Made by a program: the position numbers and the translations under genes. Below the pieces are notes generated by a model. The model saw only the letters and a program-made list of their open reading frames with translations. It was not told the origin of the DNA and did no database searches. A DNA stretch of 64,000 nucleotides. Source: Acetobacter malorum (GTDB lineage: Bacteria; Pseudomonadota; Alphaproteobacteria; Acetobacterales; Acetobacteraceae). Positions 27,421 through 37,705 of this stretch are shown piece after piece (the first letter of the stretch is position 1; every line of letters starts with the position of its first letter). The stretch lies in assembly GCF_002153605.1 (NCBI RefSeq), contig NZ_JOPG01000009.1:1-64000 (forward strand), read 5' to 3'.

Positions 27421-28036
27421 GGGTCAGGCCTCCACCGGCCACCTTGCGGGCATAAGCGTAGTCATCGGGTGTGTTGATATTGAAAAACAGATCAGGCGTG
27501 CGCGCAGGAAAGACAACATCGTGCACACCCAGCGTTGCGGCAAAACAGCGAATGCGCAGCTTGTCTTTATGGTCGGGCTGGCTAAGCCAGTCTTCCAGCG
27601 CCGCACGACACGTGGTGGGCCAGCTGGCAACCAGATGATGCTGCCGGTTATCCGACACCGCGACAGCCGGGGCTGGTAATAACTGCTGTGGCAGATCCAC
27701 CGGGATAAAAGGGGTATCTCCCGGCACGGTGATCAGAACTGAGCAATTCTGGCTTTCCGCCCAGCGTAACCCTTCCAGAATACCAGCCAGAGGCCCTTTA
27801 TCCGCGAGCGTATCGGGCAGAACCGGCAGGTTCCATGCCGCAAAGCGGGAAGCATCCCCATTGGCGCTAATAGCAAGTGCTGCGCAATGGGGGCGGAGTG
27901 CTGCCAGCACATTATCCAGAACCGTCCCGGTTTCGGAAAGAGGGAGAAGGGGTTTGTCACACCCGCCCATGCGGGAGCCGGTACCACCTGCCAGAACAAG
28001 GGCGGCAATACGGGGGAGAGAAGGAGAGGCGCTCAT
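27413..28036 (-). CDS. mobA: Molybdenum cofactor guanylyltransferase
   Basis: Attaches GMP to molybdopterin to give the bis-MGD cofactor. Its 207 residues open with the nucleotide-binding signature LAGGTGSRMGGCDKPLL, and contain VPGDTPFIPVDL (metal-binding Asp) and the closing FFNINTPDDY motif. The start at 28036 is preferred over one 12 codons upstream. Operon with fdhD. Confidence 0.95.
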   Translation of the reverse strand: MSASPSLPRIAALVLAGGTGSRMGGCDKPLLPLSETGTVLDNVLAALRPHCAALAISANGDASRFAAWNLPVLPDTLADKGPLAGILEGLRWAESQNCSVLITVPGDTPFIPVDLPQQLLPAPAVAVSDNRQHHLVASWPTTCRAALEDWLSQPDHKDKLRIRCFAATLGVHDVVFPARTPDLFFNINTPDDYAYARKVAGGGLTHV

Positions 28037-28181
28037 GCAGCGGAGCATCGACCTGTTGCCGGGGTGTGGCAAGAGCTTTTACGTCACTGCCGGGGCAGGA
28101 AAACCCGTGCTTTGCATAAAAAAAGTGGCCCGCCGAAGCGAACCACCTGAACGCACACAGTAAGGAGAATGTCGGCCGTTT

Positions 28182-28598
28182 TTAGCGGGGCAGGACGTTC
28201 TTGTAAGCCACCATGCACTGCACATAGGCATTGTTATACTGGGTCTGAATGTCACCGTTCCGGTTGTTGGAATAAGCACCACCGCCCAGCGCGCCACCCA
28301 ACGCGCCAGCCCCGGCGCCAATACCGGCACCAGCACCGCCGCCAGCTGCGGCACCCAGACCAGCGCCCAGCGCTGTGGCAGCCAGACCGCCATAAAGAGC
28401 TTTACGATTCTGGCTACCAGCCTGCCCCTGCACAGCGGCAGTGGCCTGAGACCGGCAGAAATTCTGTTCCTGCTGGAAGGTGGCATAATCCTTACCCGGG
28501 CCAGGCAGAACCATGGCGGTCGGGCCCATTGGTGTTTCTGCGCAGGCTGCCAGCAGAAGCGCCGGGAGAAGGAAGAGAGACGCTTTTTTGAAGCTCAT
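28182..28598 (-). CDS. Glycine-zipper lipoprotein
   Basis: A 138-residue lipoprotein with lipobox LLLAAC. The centre is a glycine zipper (ALGAGLGAAAGGGAGAGIGA and more), which packs or inserts into membranes. The rest includes QEQNFCRSQA and a C-terminal NAYVQCMVAYKNVLPR, leaving two cysteines that may pair. Start at 28598 has AAGAG 8 nt upstream; a GTG three codons earlier is possible. Function is not known beyond an envelope location. Confidence 0.82.
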   Translation of the reverse strand: MSFKKASLFLLPALLLAACAETPMGPTAMVLPGPGKDYATFQQEQNFCRSQATAAVQGQAGSQNRKALYGGLAATALGAGLGAAAGGGAGAGIGAGAGALGGALGGGAYSNNRNGDIQTQYNNAYVQCMVAYKNVLPR

Positions 28599-28735
28599 GA
28601 CAAACACTCTTGTTAGAAATGGGATACTCGTTAAGCGCCCAATTCTGGCATTTTTTGGAACGGGCGAAAATCTTTTAATTCACAGACCGCGTGAGGGAGG
28701 CTTTTGACGGCTTTTCTGGCGGCTTCTTCAAGAAA

Positions 28736-30064
28736 TCATAGATCCTGTTCTTTGAGCTTATTCAGGCTGAGGGTCAGGTCCTCCACAGTGCAGGCCGCCT
28801 GTGCTGGGGCGGGGCAGAACCGGCTGTGGAGCAACTGGGGCGCGCCTTGCCCGATCTGGCGGCTCATGGGCTGCGTCTGCCGTAGCTGCTCCAGAGACTG
28901 GTGGAACACCCGGAAGCACACGTCCTTTTGCCCATCAGGCCGCCGCCAGAGTTCAAAGGCCAGCGTGGTGTCTGGTGCGGTGCGATCCGGCTGGTCAGCA
29001 AAGGCCCAGTCCAGCCCGAAGAGCGTGGCCAGCATGTCCAGCGTTGTGTCATGCCCGGCAAACAGGATCAGCCGGGCAGACGGCGGGAGTGTGGAGCCAT
29101 CCGGGAGCGCGACAGTCTGCTCTGCCAGCGCGACGAGGAGTGTTTCAGCCAGAACATGCCCACGTGGAACGGCGAGGGCAGGTAGGCGTCTCAATCTGTC
29201 ACTCTGTAAAGCATGGGCGGGCAGCACGACCTCCAGAAGCTGGCGTGTTCTGGCGGCATTGTTGTCCGGTGCAGTTCGTGCGTCGTCAAAAACCGTGGAA
29301 GGCAAACCTTGCACATATTCCAGCAGCAGGTTTTCCGCAGTCGAGGCGCTCAGGTTCAGGCCGCCTTCCGCATGCGGCAGACCTTTTTTCCAGGACAGAA
29401 CAGTCGGGGCAGAAAAGCAGGGGCCTTTCTGCTGCTGGCATCCAGTGGGCGCAAACACGGCTTGCAGGGCAGAGGCAGCCTGTGCTCCGGGCCTGCCCGG
29501 TGCGGTGTCTTCTTGAAAAGCGCGCGTGAGGGACCGCATGACGCGCTGCTGGTCACGATGCTCCCGCCCGGCGGCCAGTGCATTAAATAGCGGATCATGC
29601 CGGCCGGCAGGTAAACTCTGTGCCGTGCTGGTGCAGCCTTGCGTCAGGGCATGGGTGAGAATGTCGCCGCTCTGGCGTGTACGGGTGTCCGCAGAATCTG
29701 CCCAGACAAAAACTGCTCTGGCCGAGGCACAGGGTGCCGAGGCCTGCGGCAGGAGGGGCGCATACCAGCTTTGGAGAAATTGCCCCATAAGGGCCAGATC
29801 TGCCCGGCCATGGTCCGTCAGTTCCCCCGGCGGCACAGGCCAGGCCGACCATGTGCGGCCTGTCTTTTTTTCCAGTGTGGCGAGCGGTTTGGTCGGGCTG
29901 CGGATGCCATGCCGGGAGACCAGCAGGACTTTTTCCAGAACAGCGCCAGAGGCAGCCGGGGCCGGAACTGGTCGGGCCGTTTCAGCACGAACACCTAAAG
30001 GCGCGGCGAGACCCGCAAAGCAGCAGGAAAGAAACATACAGGAGAGAAAGCGGATACGAAACAT
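28736..30064 (-). CDS. Histidine acid phosphatase (phytase/glucose-1-phosphatase type)
   Basis: A 442-residue secreted phosphomonoesterase of histidine phosphatase clan 2. A signal peptide covers residues 1-27 (FLSCMFLSCCFAGLAAP). The nucleophile motif is SRHGIRSPTKP with His52, and the proton-donor motif is FAGHDTTLDML. Six or more cysteines in the mature part suggest disulfides. Substrates could be phytate, sugar phosphates or nucleotides. It would supply phosphate to the PstS/porin system, but no Pho box is visible upstream. Start at 30064 chosen for a normal signal peptide. Confidence 0.87.
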   Translation of the reverse strand: MFRIRFLSCMFLSCCFAGLAAPLGVRAETARPVPAPAASGAVLEKVLLVSRHGIRSPTKPLATLEKKTGRTWSAWPVPPGELTDHGRADLALMGQFLQSWYAPLLPQASAPCASARAVFVWADSADTRTRQSGDILTHALTQGCTSTAQSLPAGRHDPLFNALAAGREHRDQQRVMRSLTRAFQEDTAPGRPGAQAASALQAVFAPTGCQQQKGPCFSAPTVLSWKKGLPHAEGGLNLSASTAENLLLEYVQGLPSTVFDDARTAPDNNAARTRQLLEVVLPAHALQSDRLRRLPALAVPRGHVLAETLLVALAEQTVALPDGSTLPPSARLILFAGHDTTLDMLATLFGLDWAFADQPDRTAPDTTLAFELWRRPDGQKDVCFRVFHQSLEQLRQTQPMSRQIGQGAPQLLHSRFCPAPAQAACTVEDLTLSLNKLKEQDL

Positions 30065-30148
30065 GCGCCTGCATAGCACAGGCGGTCTGCTTCGGGAGAA
30101 TGCAGGCATGGCCTCCGCTCTTACAGGGGCACAAGCCTGCGGGACGAG

Positions 30149-31483
30149 TCAGGTCAGGCGGGTGACCAGCAACTGGTTGATGCGGAAGCCTTCCACGTCC
30201 ACGACTTCAAACCGGAATCCGCCGGCATCCACGCGGTCGGCCTTGCGGGCCATGCGGCGCAGGCGGTGCATGACAAAGCCGCCAATGGTGTCAAACTGAG
30301 CACTGTCAGGCAGTTCGATGATATGCAGTTCCCGCATCACGTCGCCAATCGGGGCGGCGCCATCAATCAGCCAGGAATTTTCATCGCGCCGGACAATAGC
30401 CTGCTCTTCAAACGGATTAGCCAGACCATCCATGAGCGCGCCCATGATGTCCTTGAAGGTAATCAACCCGACGACCAGCCCGTATTCATTCACAATCAGG
30501 GCAAAGCCCACACCGTGGGTATCAAACTGGGCCAGTGTGTCCCACAGGTTGAGCGTTTCCGGCACGGAGAGCACATCCCGCCGCATGCGGAAAATCGGGT
30601 TGCCACGCAGGGCCGGACCCTCCGGAATGCTGGCCGGGTCCACAACCGAGGCCAGAACGTCTTCCGCACGGATGGAGCCAATCACCTTATCCAGCCCGCC
30701 ATCACACAGCGGGTAACGGGAATACGGTTTGGCTCGGACCTTCTCGTGATTGTTCTCCGCATTGTCCTGCACGTCCAGATACACAATCTCGTCCCGCGGG
30801 GTCATGGCGGAGGTCACCGAGCGGTCCTGCAGGCCCAGTACGTTCTGGATCATCTGGTGTTCCTGCTCCAGCAGCACGCCAGAGGCGGTGCCGGCGGCCA
30901 GAATGGCCCGCAGGTCTTCCGGGGTGACCGGCTCCACGGCGGAGGCTGCCGGGATTTTCATGGCGCGCAGAACGGCGTCAGACACCTTGGAAAAAATCCA
31001 CACAAACGGATACAACACCCGCAGGGCCAGCTTGGGAAACCAGCCAATGGAGAGTGCCACTTTGTCCGGCGCGTTCATGGCCACACGTTTGGGCAACAGG
31101 TCGGCAAACAGCACGAACAGGCCGGTGACCATAATGAAGCTGATGGCCGAGCCGGTTTTTTCCGCCAGTCCGTCCGGCAGCCCCCAGTAGCGCAGCAGGT
31201 CTCCGCAGGGCGGGGACAGCATTTCTGAACTGACAATACCGCCCAGAATCCCAACCCCGTTCAGGCAGATCTGGAGAACGGTAATGACCTGACCACTGTT
31301 GCGCCGCAGCGCCAGAAAAGCCTGTGCCCGTTTATCGCCCGCTTCTGCCCGGGACCGAAGCCGCACATCACGGGCGGCGGCAAAGGAAATCTCGGAGAGA
31401 GAAATCAGGATGCTGACCGCAATCAGCAGAAAGAGGGCGAGAAAACCGGTAAGAAAAAGAATCAAGACACGCTCGGAGTTCAA
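30149..31483 (-). CDS. CNNM/CBS-domain membrane protein (HlyC/CorC family)
   Basis: A 444-residue membrane protein with an N-terminal CNNM (DUF21) domain of about four membrane helices (LFLTGFLALFLLIAVSILIS first), a CBS pair (around MTPRDEIVYLDV and EYGLVVGLITFKDIMGAL), and a C-terminal CorC/HlyC domain (FDTIGGFVMHRL). Members affect magnesium or cobalt efflux; 'hemolysin' in database names is historical. The only start giving the full first helix is TTG at 31483, which lies inside a 7-bp inverted repeat. Confidence 0.87.
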   Translation of the reverse strand: MNSERVLILFLTGFLALFLLIAVSILISLSEISFAAARDVRLRSRAEAGDKRAQAFLALRRNSGQVITVLQICLNGVGILGGIVSSEMLSPPCGDLLRYWGLPDGLAEKTGSAISFIMVTGLFVLFADLLPKRVAMNAPDKVALSIGWFPKLALRVLYPFVWIFSKVSDAVLRAMKIPAASAVEPVTPEDLRAILAAGTASGVLLEQEHQMIQNVLGLQDRSVTSAMTPRDEIVYLDVQDNAENNHEKVRAKPYSRYPLCDGGLDKVIGSIRAEDVLASVVDPASIPEGPALRGNPIFRMRRDVLSVPETLNLWDTLAQFDTHGVGFALIVNEYGLVVGLITFKDIMGALMDGLANPFEEQAIVRRDENSWLIDGAAPIGDVMRELHIIELPDSAQFDTIGGFVMHRLRRMARKADRVDAGGFRFEVVDVEGFRINQLLVTRLT

Positions 31484-31500
31484 TAAGAAATAGCTTATTG
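31481..31500. repeat. Inverted repeat at the start of the CNNM gene
   Basis: CAATAAG (31481-31487) and CTTATTG (31494-31500) are perfect reverse complements 6 nt apart. The left arm contains the predicted TTG start, so it could act as an operator or translational hairpin. Confidence 0.55.
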
Positions 31501-31668
31501 GACAAGGTTATATCTGCTGCCTTTTTAAAATCCTAATTTATTTTCCCAAACTTGGCCGAGCAGCTCCGGGCCGGCCCGCGTCTTTGTGATCAGCGATTTC
31601 TCAAAAATGGCGTAGGGGGATGATCTCCGGCGCAAGAGGGGCGTTGGGAGTGCTGAAGGAGACAGTCG

Positions 31669-32661
31669 ATGTTCCGAGCCTTGCTGATCGAAAAAAACGC
31701 CGATGGAGATCAGGTCGTCCATGAGCATTCTCTGGCAGAGGACCAACTGCCGGAGGGCGATGTCACGGTGCGGGTGGAGTGGTCCAGCCTGAATTACAAG
31801 GATGCGCTGGCTATAACCGGCAAGGGGCCGATTGTCCGCTCCTACCCGATGGTGCCGGGTATTGATTTTGCCGGGACGATTGAGGCGTCTTCTCACCCCG
31901 GTCTGTTTGTAGGCCAGCACGTCGTGCTGAATGGCTGGGGAGCAGGGGAAAGCCATTGGGGCGGTCTGGCGGAACGGGCACGGGTGCCGGGAGACTGGCT
32001 GGTCCCTCTGCCCTCTGCGCTGAGTGCGCGTCAGGCCATGGCGCTGGGAACAGCCGGTTATACGGCCATGTTGTGCGTACGCGCCCTGATCCGGGAGGGT
32101 GTCACGCCCAAAAGTGGGCCGATTGTGGTGACGGGGGCTTCCGGTGGCGTGGGCAGTGTTGCCCTGATGCTGCTGAACCGGTTGGGCTATCAGGTGACAG
32201 CCATTACCGGCCACCCCGAAGAAGAGCCCGCTTTGCGGGAACTGGGAGCTACGGACATTCTGCCGCGACAGGCTTTGTTACGCCTGACCCGCCCGCTGGA
32301 AAAAGCCCAATGGGCCGGGGCTGTGGATGTTGCCGGGGGCGCTGTGCTGGCCGCCTTGTGTGCATCCATGCAGTATCAGGGGGTGGTGACGGCTTGCGGT
32401 CTTGCTGCCGGGATGGACTTCCCTGCAACGGTTGCGCCGTTCATTCTGCGCGGCGTCACACTCGTTGGGATTGATAGCGTCCACTGCCCCAAAGAGGAGC
32501 GCCTTGCAGCCTGGCAGCAACTGGCGCAGCTGATTGATCCGGAAAAACTGAACGGCATTATTACGGAAATTTCGCTTTCCGAGGTCAAAAAAGCGGCTTC
32601 TGATTTGCTGGACGGAGAGATCCGGGGTCGCATTCTGGTCCGGCTGGCAGGGTCCCGGTAA
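31669..32661 (+). CDS. acuI: Acrylyl-CoA reductase-type quinone oxidoreductase
   Basis: A 330-residue zinc-independent MDR-family enzyme of the YhdH/AcuI group, which reduces acryloyl-CoA to propionyl-CoA with NADPH. Family features: [15 protein letters not shown] and [12 protein letters not shown] at the N-terminus, the nucleotide-binding [16 protein letters not shown], and late [13 protein letters not shown]. Ribosome site GAAGGAGA precedes the ATG. Ended by a terminator shared with the opposing SDR gene. Confidence 0.9.
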   Translation: MFRALLIEKNADGDQVVHEHSLAEDQLPEGDVTVRVEWSSLNYKDALAITGKGPIVRSYPMVPGIDFAGTIEASSHPGLFVGQHVVLNGWGAGESHWGGLAERARVPGDWLVPLPSALSARQAMALGTAGYTAMLCVRALIREGVTPKSGPIVVTGASGGVGSVALMLLNRLGYQVTAITGHPEEEPALRELGATDILPRQALLRLTRPLEKAQWAGAVDVAGGAVLAALCASMQYQGVVTACGLAAGMDFPATVAPFILRGVTLVGIDSVHCPKEERLAAWQQLAQLIDPEKLNGIITEISLSEVKKAASDLLDGEIRGRILVRLAGSR

Positions 32662-32717
32662 GACTGCCTGAGGCGTCTTGTTAATTCACGCGCGTGATGA
32701 ACAAACGAAAGATACTA

Positions 32718-32751
32718 AAAAACCGGAAAAAACGATGTTTTTCCGGTTTTT
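32718..32751. terminator. Bidirectional terminator between acuI and the SDR gene
   Basis: A perfect 14-bp stem (32718-32731 with 32738-32751), ACCGG core, 6-nt loop, flanked by A and T runs. Confidence 0.92.
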
Positions 32752-32773
32752 AAAGGAGTGTCAGATCAGGAAA

Positions 32774-33505
32774 TCAGGCTTCCAGACCACCATCCACAGG
32801 CAGAGCCGCCCCGGTGATGTAACCAGCCTTCGGGCTGGCAAGGAAGGACACCATGTTGGCAATGTCGTGCACTGTGCCGTATTTGCCCGTTGCCACAAAG
32901 CTGCTGATCAGTTTTGCCACATCCCCGGTGGCGGGGTTCATGTCCGTATCAATGGGGCCGGGTTCCACCACATTCACGGTAATGCCTTTGGGGCCGAGAT
33001 CCCGCGCAACCCCTTGTGCAAAACCACGCAGAGCAGCCTTGGTGGCAGCATAGAGTGAAATACCGGGGAAGGGCGCGCGTGCCCCAAAAGCGGAGCCGAT
33101 GAAAATCAGGCGGCCGCCTTCCTTCATGTGCTTCACGGCTTCCATGGTTTCCACCATCACGGCGCGTACATTCAGGTTCAGCACATGCTCAATCTGAGCC
33201 ACGCTCATTTCGCTAATGGGCCCATAGGGATAGGTGCCAGCGTTGCAGACCAGTGTATCAATGCGGCCAAATTCTTTAACCGTTGCGGCAATGCCAGCCT
33301 GATTGCCTTCAACCGTCGTGCCATCAGCCTGAATGCTCAGAGCTTTACGGCCCAGTGCCCGCACTTTGGCGGCGGCGGCTTCTGCTGCGTCTGCATTGCG
33401 GGCGTAGGTCAGAGCAATATCAAAGCCATCTTTGGCCAGTGTTTCCGCAATGGCGGCCCCAATGCCGCGGCTGCCGCCAGTTACCAGTGCTACGCGTTGT
33501 GTCAT
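32774..33505 (-). CDS. Short-chain dehydrogenase/reductase
   Basis: A 243-residue classical SDR. Cofactor motif TGGSRGIGAA near the start, NAG in VCNAGTYPYG, catalytic Ser in FIGSAFG and the YAATK active site, then EPGPIDTDM. It resembles FabG-like 3-oxoacyl-ACP reductases, but the substrate is not predictable; acetic acid bacteria have many sugar/alcohol SDRs. Same strand as argC, 41 bp downstream, so possibly co-transcribed. Confidence 0.9.
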   Translation of the reverse strand: MTQRVALVTGGSRGIGAAIAETLAKDGFDIALTYARNADAAEAAAAKVRALGRKALSIQADGTTVEGNQAGIAATVKEFGRIDTLVCNAGTYPYGPISEMSVAQIEHVLNLNVRAVMVETMEAVKHMKEGGRLIFIGSAFGARAPFPGISLYAATKAALRGFAQGVARDLGPKGITVNVVEPGPIDTDMNPATGDVAKLISSFVATGKYGTVHDIANMVSFLASPKAGYITGAALPVDGGLEA

Positions 33506-33546
33506 GCTTAGAAAGTCCTGTTAAAAGCGATTGATTAAGGAAAGGC

Positions 33547-34467
33547 TCAGGCCTGTGGCAGCCCGAGCATCAGGGCAATATTTTGTAAGGCGGCCCCGGA
33601 TGCGCCTTTGCCGAGGTTATCCAGCCGTGCTGTCAGCACAGCCTGTCGGGAATGCGGGTTGCCATGCACACGCAGTTCCATAGTGTCACGGCCAGCCAGT
33701 GCTTCCGCAGACAGTTTGGGTTCTGCGGACAGAACATGCACCCGGTCCTGCCCGGCATAGCGGCCAGCCAGTGCGGTGTGCAGGTCATCCCCCGTTACGC
33801 CGCCGTTCAGGTCATCCAGATGCAGCGGGATGGAGACAATCATGCCCTGCGCAAAATGCCCGACGGACGGCACAAAAACCGGGCGACGGGTCAGCCCGGC
33901 ATGCAAATGGATTTCCGGCACATGCTTATGTTCCAGTCCAAGCCCATAGAGCTCAAAGGCCGGACCACCGTCGCGCGTATGCGCCTCAATCATGGCGCGG
34001 CCTCCGCCCGAATACCCGCTGACAGCATTGATGCAGACAGGATAATGCGGCTCCATAATGCCCGCATCAATCAGCGGGCGCAGCAGGGCAATGGCTCCTG
34101 TGGGGTAGCAGCCGGGGTTTGAAACGCGGGGTGCGCCCTGAATGGCCTCACTCTGCGCCGGTGAGAGTTCCGGAAAACCATAGACCCAGCCGGGTGCTGT
34201 GCGGAACGCCGTGCTGGCGTCCAGAATGCGTGGGGCGTTCTGGCCGAGCGTTTCCGCCATAGCCACAGCCTCGCGCGCGGCATCGTCCGGCAGGCACAGC
34301 ACAGCCAGATCTGCTGCGGCCATGGCGTCCTTACGGGCTGTCGGGTCCTTCCGGTGGGCCGGGTCAACTGAATGGATGCTTACGGGCAGGGCAGACAGGC
34401 GGTCCCGAATACCCAGACCGGTGGTTCCGGCTTCCCCATCGATAAAAATAACGGGCTGCTGTGTCAT
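33547..34467 (-). CDS. argC: N-acetyl-gamma-glutamyl-phosphate reductase, type 2
   Basis: NADPH-dependent third step of arginine synthesis. The 306-residue length and MTQQPVIFIDGEAGTTGLGI opening define the shorter AGPR type 2. The catalytic cysteine lies in SNPGCYPTGAIALLRPL. The frame is open 93 codons upstream, but that part is unconserved and overlaps the mazG promoter, so the ATG at 34467 is used. Confidence 0.95.
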   Translation of the reverse strand: MTQQPVIFIDGEAGTTGLGIRDRLSALPVSIHSVDPAHRKDPTARKDAMAAADLAVLCLPDDAAREAVAMAETLGQNAPRILDASTAFRTAPGWVYGFPELSPAQSEAIQGAPRVSNPGCYPTGAIALLRPLIDAGIMEPHYPVCINAVSGYSGGGRAMIEAHTRDGGPAFELYGLGLEHKHVPEIHLHAGLTRRPVFVPSVGHFAQGMIVSIPLHLDDLNGGVTGDDLHTALAGRYAGQDRVHVLSAEPKLSAEALAGRDTMELRVHGNPHSRQAVLTARLDNLGKGASGAALQNIALMLGLPQA

Positions 34468-34711
34468 GCCTTCATACTCCACCCGGATAACGGGAGGCTC
34501 CCTGTCTTCGCCCGGCACCCGGTTCTGTGGCGCGTGGGCTGTTCGGTCTCTCTGCTTCCGCATATACGGGGTAAGTCCCTTGTGGCGGAAGGGGGATGCG
34601 CGAAAAACACCATACCGGTGCAGGGCTGACATGCGGGGAAGCTGCATAGAGCATAGCTCTGCGGACCGGCTGAGGGAAAACACAAAGGATTGAAAGGGAA
34701 CACGGGATCTT

Positions 34712-35611
34712 ATGGTTGCAAAACATACAGCCACTGCGGCACCCACGCTGGCCGAAACAGCCGGGCAGACAGATGCGGCCCGTGAACTGACGCGCCTTGT
34801 CGCGCTGATGGCCCGCCTGCGTGATCCAGAGCATGGCTGCCCATGGGACCGGGAGCAGACGCACGAGACTATTGCGCCCTATGCGATTGAAGAAGCCTAT
34901 GAGGTTCTGGACGCCATCCAGAAGCAGGACTGGCAGGCCTTCCCTGATGAGCTGGGCGATTTGCTGTTGCAGGTTGTGTATCAGGCCCGTCTGGCGGAAG
35001 AGGAAGGGCATTTTGATTTTGCGACCGTCGCCCGTCTGATTACGGAAAAAATGATCCGCCGCCACCCGCATGTTACGTTCGGGCCGGATGTGCTGGGCAC
35101 ACAGGGGGATGCCGTTGCTCCCGCTTCCGGACAGACAACCTCCGCGGCCATGCCGGGGCAGTGGGAACAGTTGAAAGAAAAGGAACGCCAGAAGCTGACC
35201 GTGCCGGGCCAGAAATCCAGTGCGCTGGCGGGCATTCCGCCTGCTTTGCCCGCATTGCTTCGGGCTTCCAAAATTGCGTCTCGTGCGGCCCGTGTCGGGT
35301 TCGACTGGCCGGATGTGCAGGGCGTTGTGGCCAAAGTGCATGAGGAAATGGAAGAATTTGCCGTAGAAATGCAGGCAAATGACCGTGCCAAAATGCAGGA
35401 TGAACTGGGAGACGTGTTCTTCTCGCTCGCCAGTCTGGCCCGGCGGCTGGATCTGGACCCGGAAGCCTGTCTGCGGCAGGCCTGTGATAAGTTTACCCGG
35501 CGCTTTCAGGCGGTTGAAGCCTGTCTGGCGGAAGAGGGCCGCTCCATGCAGGACGAGCCCGTTGCGTATCTGGACGAGGTCTGGAACCGCGTGAAAAAGC
35601 GTGATGGCTAA
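34712..35611 (+). CDS. mazG: Nucleoside triphosphate pyrophosphohydrolase
   Basis: Removes aberrant or excess NTPs by releasing pyrophosphate. The 299-residue protein carries two MazG folds. The first has GCPWDREQTHETIAPYAIEE and the EEAYE/DELGD acidic metal sites; the second has KVHEEMEEFAVEMQ and MQDELGDVFFSLA. A 25-residue poorly conserved N-terminal tail is present. Divergent from argC; ended by a terminator at 35634. Confidence 0.95.
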   Translation: MVAKHTATAAPTLAETAGQTDAARELTRLVALMARLRDPEHGCPWDREQTHETIAPYAIEEAYEVLDAIQKQDWQAFPDELGDLLLQVVYQARLAEEEGHFDFATVARLITEKMIRRHPHVTFGPDVLGTQGDAVAPASGQTTSAAMPGQWEQLKEKERQKLTVPGQKSSALAGIPPALPALLRASKIASRAARVGFDWPDVQGVVAKVHEEMEEFAVEMQANDRAKMQDELGDVFFSLASLARRLDLDPEACLRQACDKFTRRFQAVEACLAEEGRSMQDEPVAYLDEVWNRVKKRDG

Positions 35612-35633
35612 CCCCAGCCTCTAAAGCATAAAA

Positions 35634-35667
35634 AAAACCGGCTCCCTCTCTTGAAGGAGCCGGTTTT
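35634..35667. terminator. Bidirectional terminator between mazG and htpG
   Basis: Perfect 12-bp stem AAAACCGGCTCC (35634-35645) / GGAGCCGGTTTT (35656-35667), 10-nt loop, with A run before and T run in the stem end. Confidence 0.92.
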
Positions 35668-35671
35668 CTGA

Positions 35672-37567
35672 TCAGTCTTTGGCAGGTTCTGCCGTGCTGT
35701 TGGTTTCAACACCGCCAGCCAGATAGTCCATTAGCCTGCGGGAAAAGGCGTTAACATCCTTAGGTGTTTCACCATTCTGGATGCTGGCGACGTCCAGCAG
35801 AATGTGAGCCAGCGCATCAACCGGCTTCCCGGCTTTTACGAGGCCCGCCAGATGGTGGACAATCGGATGCGCGGGGTTGAGTTCCAGCACGGGGGTGACG
35901 GACGGCAAGTTCTGGCCGCTCCGCTGCATCAGCTTTTGCAGTTGCAGATCCGGGCCGCCTTCCGGCGCGGTCAGCACCATGGCGCTGTTCACCAGACGGT
36001 CTGTGGCGCGGATGTCGGACACTGTGTCACCCAGAGCTGTTTTCAGCGCGGGCACCAGCGTGTCCATATCGGCTTTTTCAGCGTCGCTTTCTGCCGGAGC
36101 ACCAAATTTCTCAAGGTCCGTCTGACCCTGTGCGACATTGCGCAGCGCTTTGCCTTCATACGTGCCCAGACGTTCCGGCCAGAAGGAATCAACTGCGTCA
36201 GACAGCAGCAGGACTTCCACTCCACGGGCCTTGAAACCCTCAATCTGCGGAGAAGCTGCCAGTGTTTCCGCGTTGTCGCCCGTCAGATAGTAAATGGCGT
36301 CCTGTTCAGGCTTCATGCGGCTGATGTAAGCGTCCAGAGAGGTCAGGCCGTCTACCGCGCTGGAGCGGAACCGGCTGAGTGCCGCCACTTCCGTGCGGTG
36401 TGCCGGATCATCCCACATGCCTTCCTTCAGCACGGGGCCGAAGTTTTCCCAGAAGCCGGCATAGGCTTCTTCGTCCTTGGCGCGGGTTTTCAGTTCACCC
36501 ATCACCTTGCCAGTTACGGCCTTGCGGATACGGGCCAGAACCGGGGTGGCCTGAAGCATTTCACGCGAGACGTTAAGCGGCAGATCTTCCGTATCCACCA
36601 CACCCTGCACAAAGCGCAGCCATGAGGGCAGGATCTCGGCTTCGTCCGTGATGAACATGCGGCGGACATGCAGGCGCACCCGGCTCTCACGCGTCTGCTC
36701 GGCAAATTCAAATGGACGGCTGCCCGGAATGAACAGAAGGGCCGAGAATTCAATCGTCCCTTCTGCGCGCCAGTGCAGCGTGTCCCACGGTGTATCGAAA
36801 TTGTGGGTGAGGTGACGATAGAACTCGTTCAGCTGGTCGTCCGTAATTTCGCTACGCGGCTTGCGCCACAGGGCTGTGCCCTCGTTGGCGGCTTCTTCCT
36901 TGCCATCCTTGATGATGGTGACAGGCCAGGCAATGTGGTCAGACCATTTGCGGATAATGGCTTCCAGACGCCAGCTATCAAGGAACTCGTCAGCATCTTC
37001 CTTGATGTGCAGGGTAATATCAGTCCCGGCTTTCTCGCGCGTGGCGGGTTCCAGCGTGTAGGAGCCCTTGCCGTCAGACGTCCAGCGCCAGGCTTCACCC
37101 GAGCCAGCGCGGCGGGAGACGACATCCACCTTATCGGCAACCATGAACGCGGCATAAAAGCCCACGCCAAACTGGCCGATCAGGTTCGGGCGGTCTTCCG
37201 GTTTTGCATCTTCAAGCTTCTGGCCAAAGGCACGGGTGCCGGACTTGGCAATGGTGCCCAGATTGGACACCAGCTCTTCCTTGCTCATGCCAGCGCCATC
37301 ATCGCTGATGGTCAGCAGGCGGGCATCTTTTTCCGGGTTGATGCGGATCTTGGCATCTTCCGGCAGGGCGCGTGCGCCATCGGTCAGCGCCTCAAAGCGA
37401 CGGCGGTCCGTGGCGTCGGCCGCGTTGGCTACCAGCTCGCGCAGAAAAATTTCCCGCTCGGAGTAGAGCGAATGCACCACAAGATCGAGCAGCCGCCCGA
37501 CTTCCGCGCTAAATTCCCGTGTTTCGCTGCCCTGTGCGGGCGTGGCGCCCGTGGCTGTTTCAGTCAT
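35672..37567 (-). CDS. htpG: Chaperone HtpG (bacterial Hsp90)
   Basis: ATP-dependent Hsp90 chaperone of 631 residues. The GHKL ATPase domain shows [32 protein letters not shown], the lid [11 protein letters not shown] and [15 protein letters not shown]. The middle domain includes the NVSREMLQ motif with the catalytic arginine region, and a C-terminal dimerisation domain follows. Residue change: eukaryote-like NASDA is here NAADA, as in other alphaproteobacteria. The start at 37567 follows GGGGA; in-frame starts at 37585 and 37594 add a few residues. No heat-shock promoter was recognised. Confidence 0.96.
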   Translation of the reverse strand: MTETATGATPAQGSETREFSAEVGRLLDLVVHSLYSEREIFLRELVANAADATDRRRFEALTDGARALPEDAKIRINPEKDARLLTISDDGAGMSKEELVSNLGTIAKSGTRAFGQKLEDAKPEDRPNLIGQFGVGFYAAFMVADKVDVVSRRAGSGEAWRWTSDGKGSYTLEPATREKAGTDITLHIKEDADEFLDSWRLEAIIRKWSDHIAWPVTIIKDGKEEAANEGTALWRKPRSEITDDQLNEFYRHLTHNFDTPWDTLHWRAEGTIEFSALLFIPGSRPFEFAEQTRESRVRLHVRRMFITDEAEILPSWLRFVQGVVDTEDLPLNVSREMLQATPVLARIRKAVTGKVMGELKTRAKDEEAYAGFWENFGPVLKEGMWDDPAHRTEVAALSRFRSSAVDGLTSLDAYISRMKPEQDAIYYLTGDNAETLAASPQIEGFKARGVEVLLLSDAVDSFWPERLGTYEGKALRNVAQGQTDLEKFGAPAESDAEKADMDTLVPALKTALGDTVSDIRATDRLVNSAMVLTAPEGGPDLQLQKLMQRSGQNLPSVTPVLELNPAHPIVHHLAGLVKAGKPVDALAHILLDVASIQNGETPKDVNAFSRRLMDYLAGGVETNSTAEPAKD

Positions 37568-37705
37568 CTCATTCCCCGCATTCATGCGTGACACTGCATC
37601 ATGAGCGCAGCAGCCTTTGCCCTCAGGCCAAACGCTGCCACCTCCTGCATCATTTAAGACATGAGATGAACGGGAGAATTTTTCAATATCTCCCGGAGCA
37701 GAACA

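Noticed and set aside
30266-31228. 320-codon frame opposite to the CNNM/CBS gene
   Set aside because: Antisense shadow with His/Gln-rich composition and no recognisable motif.
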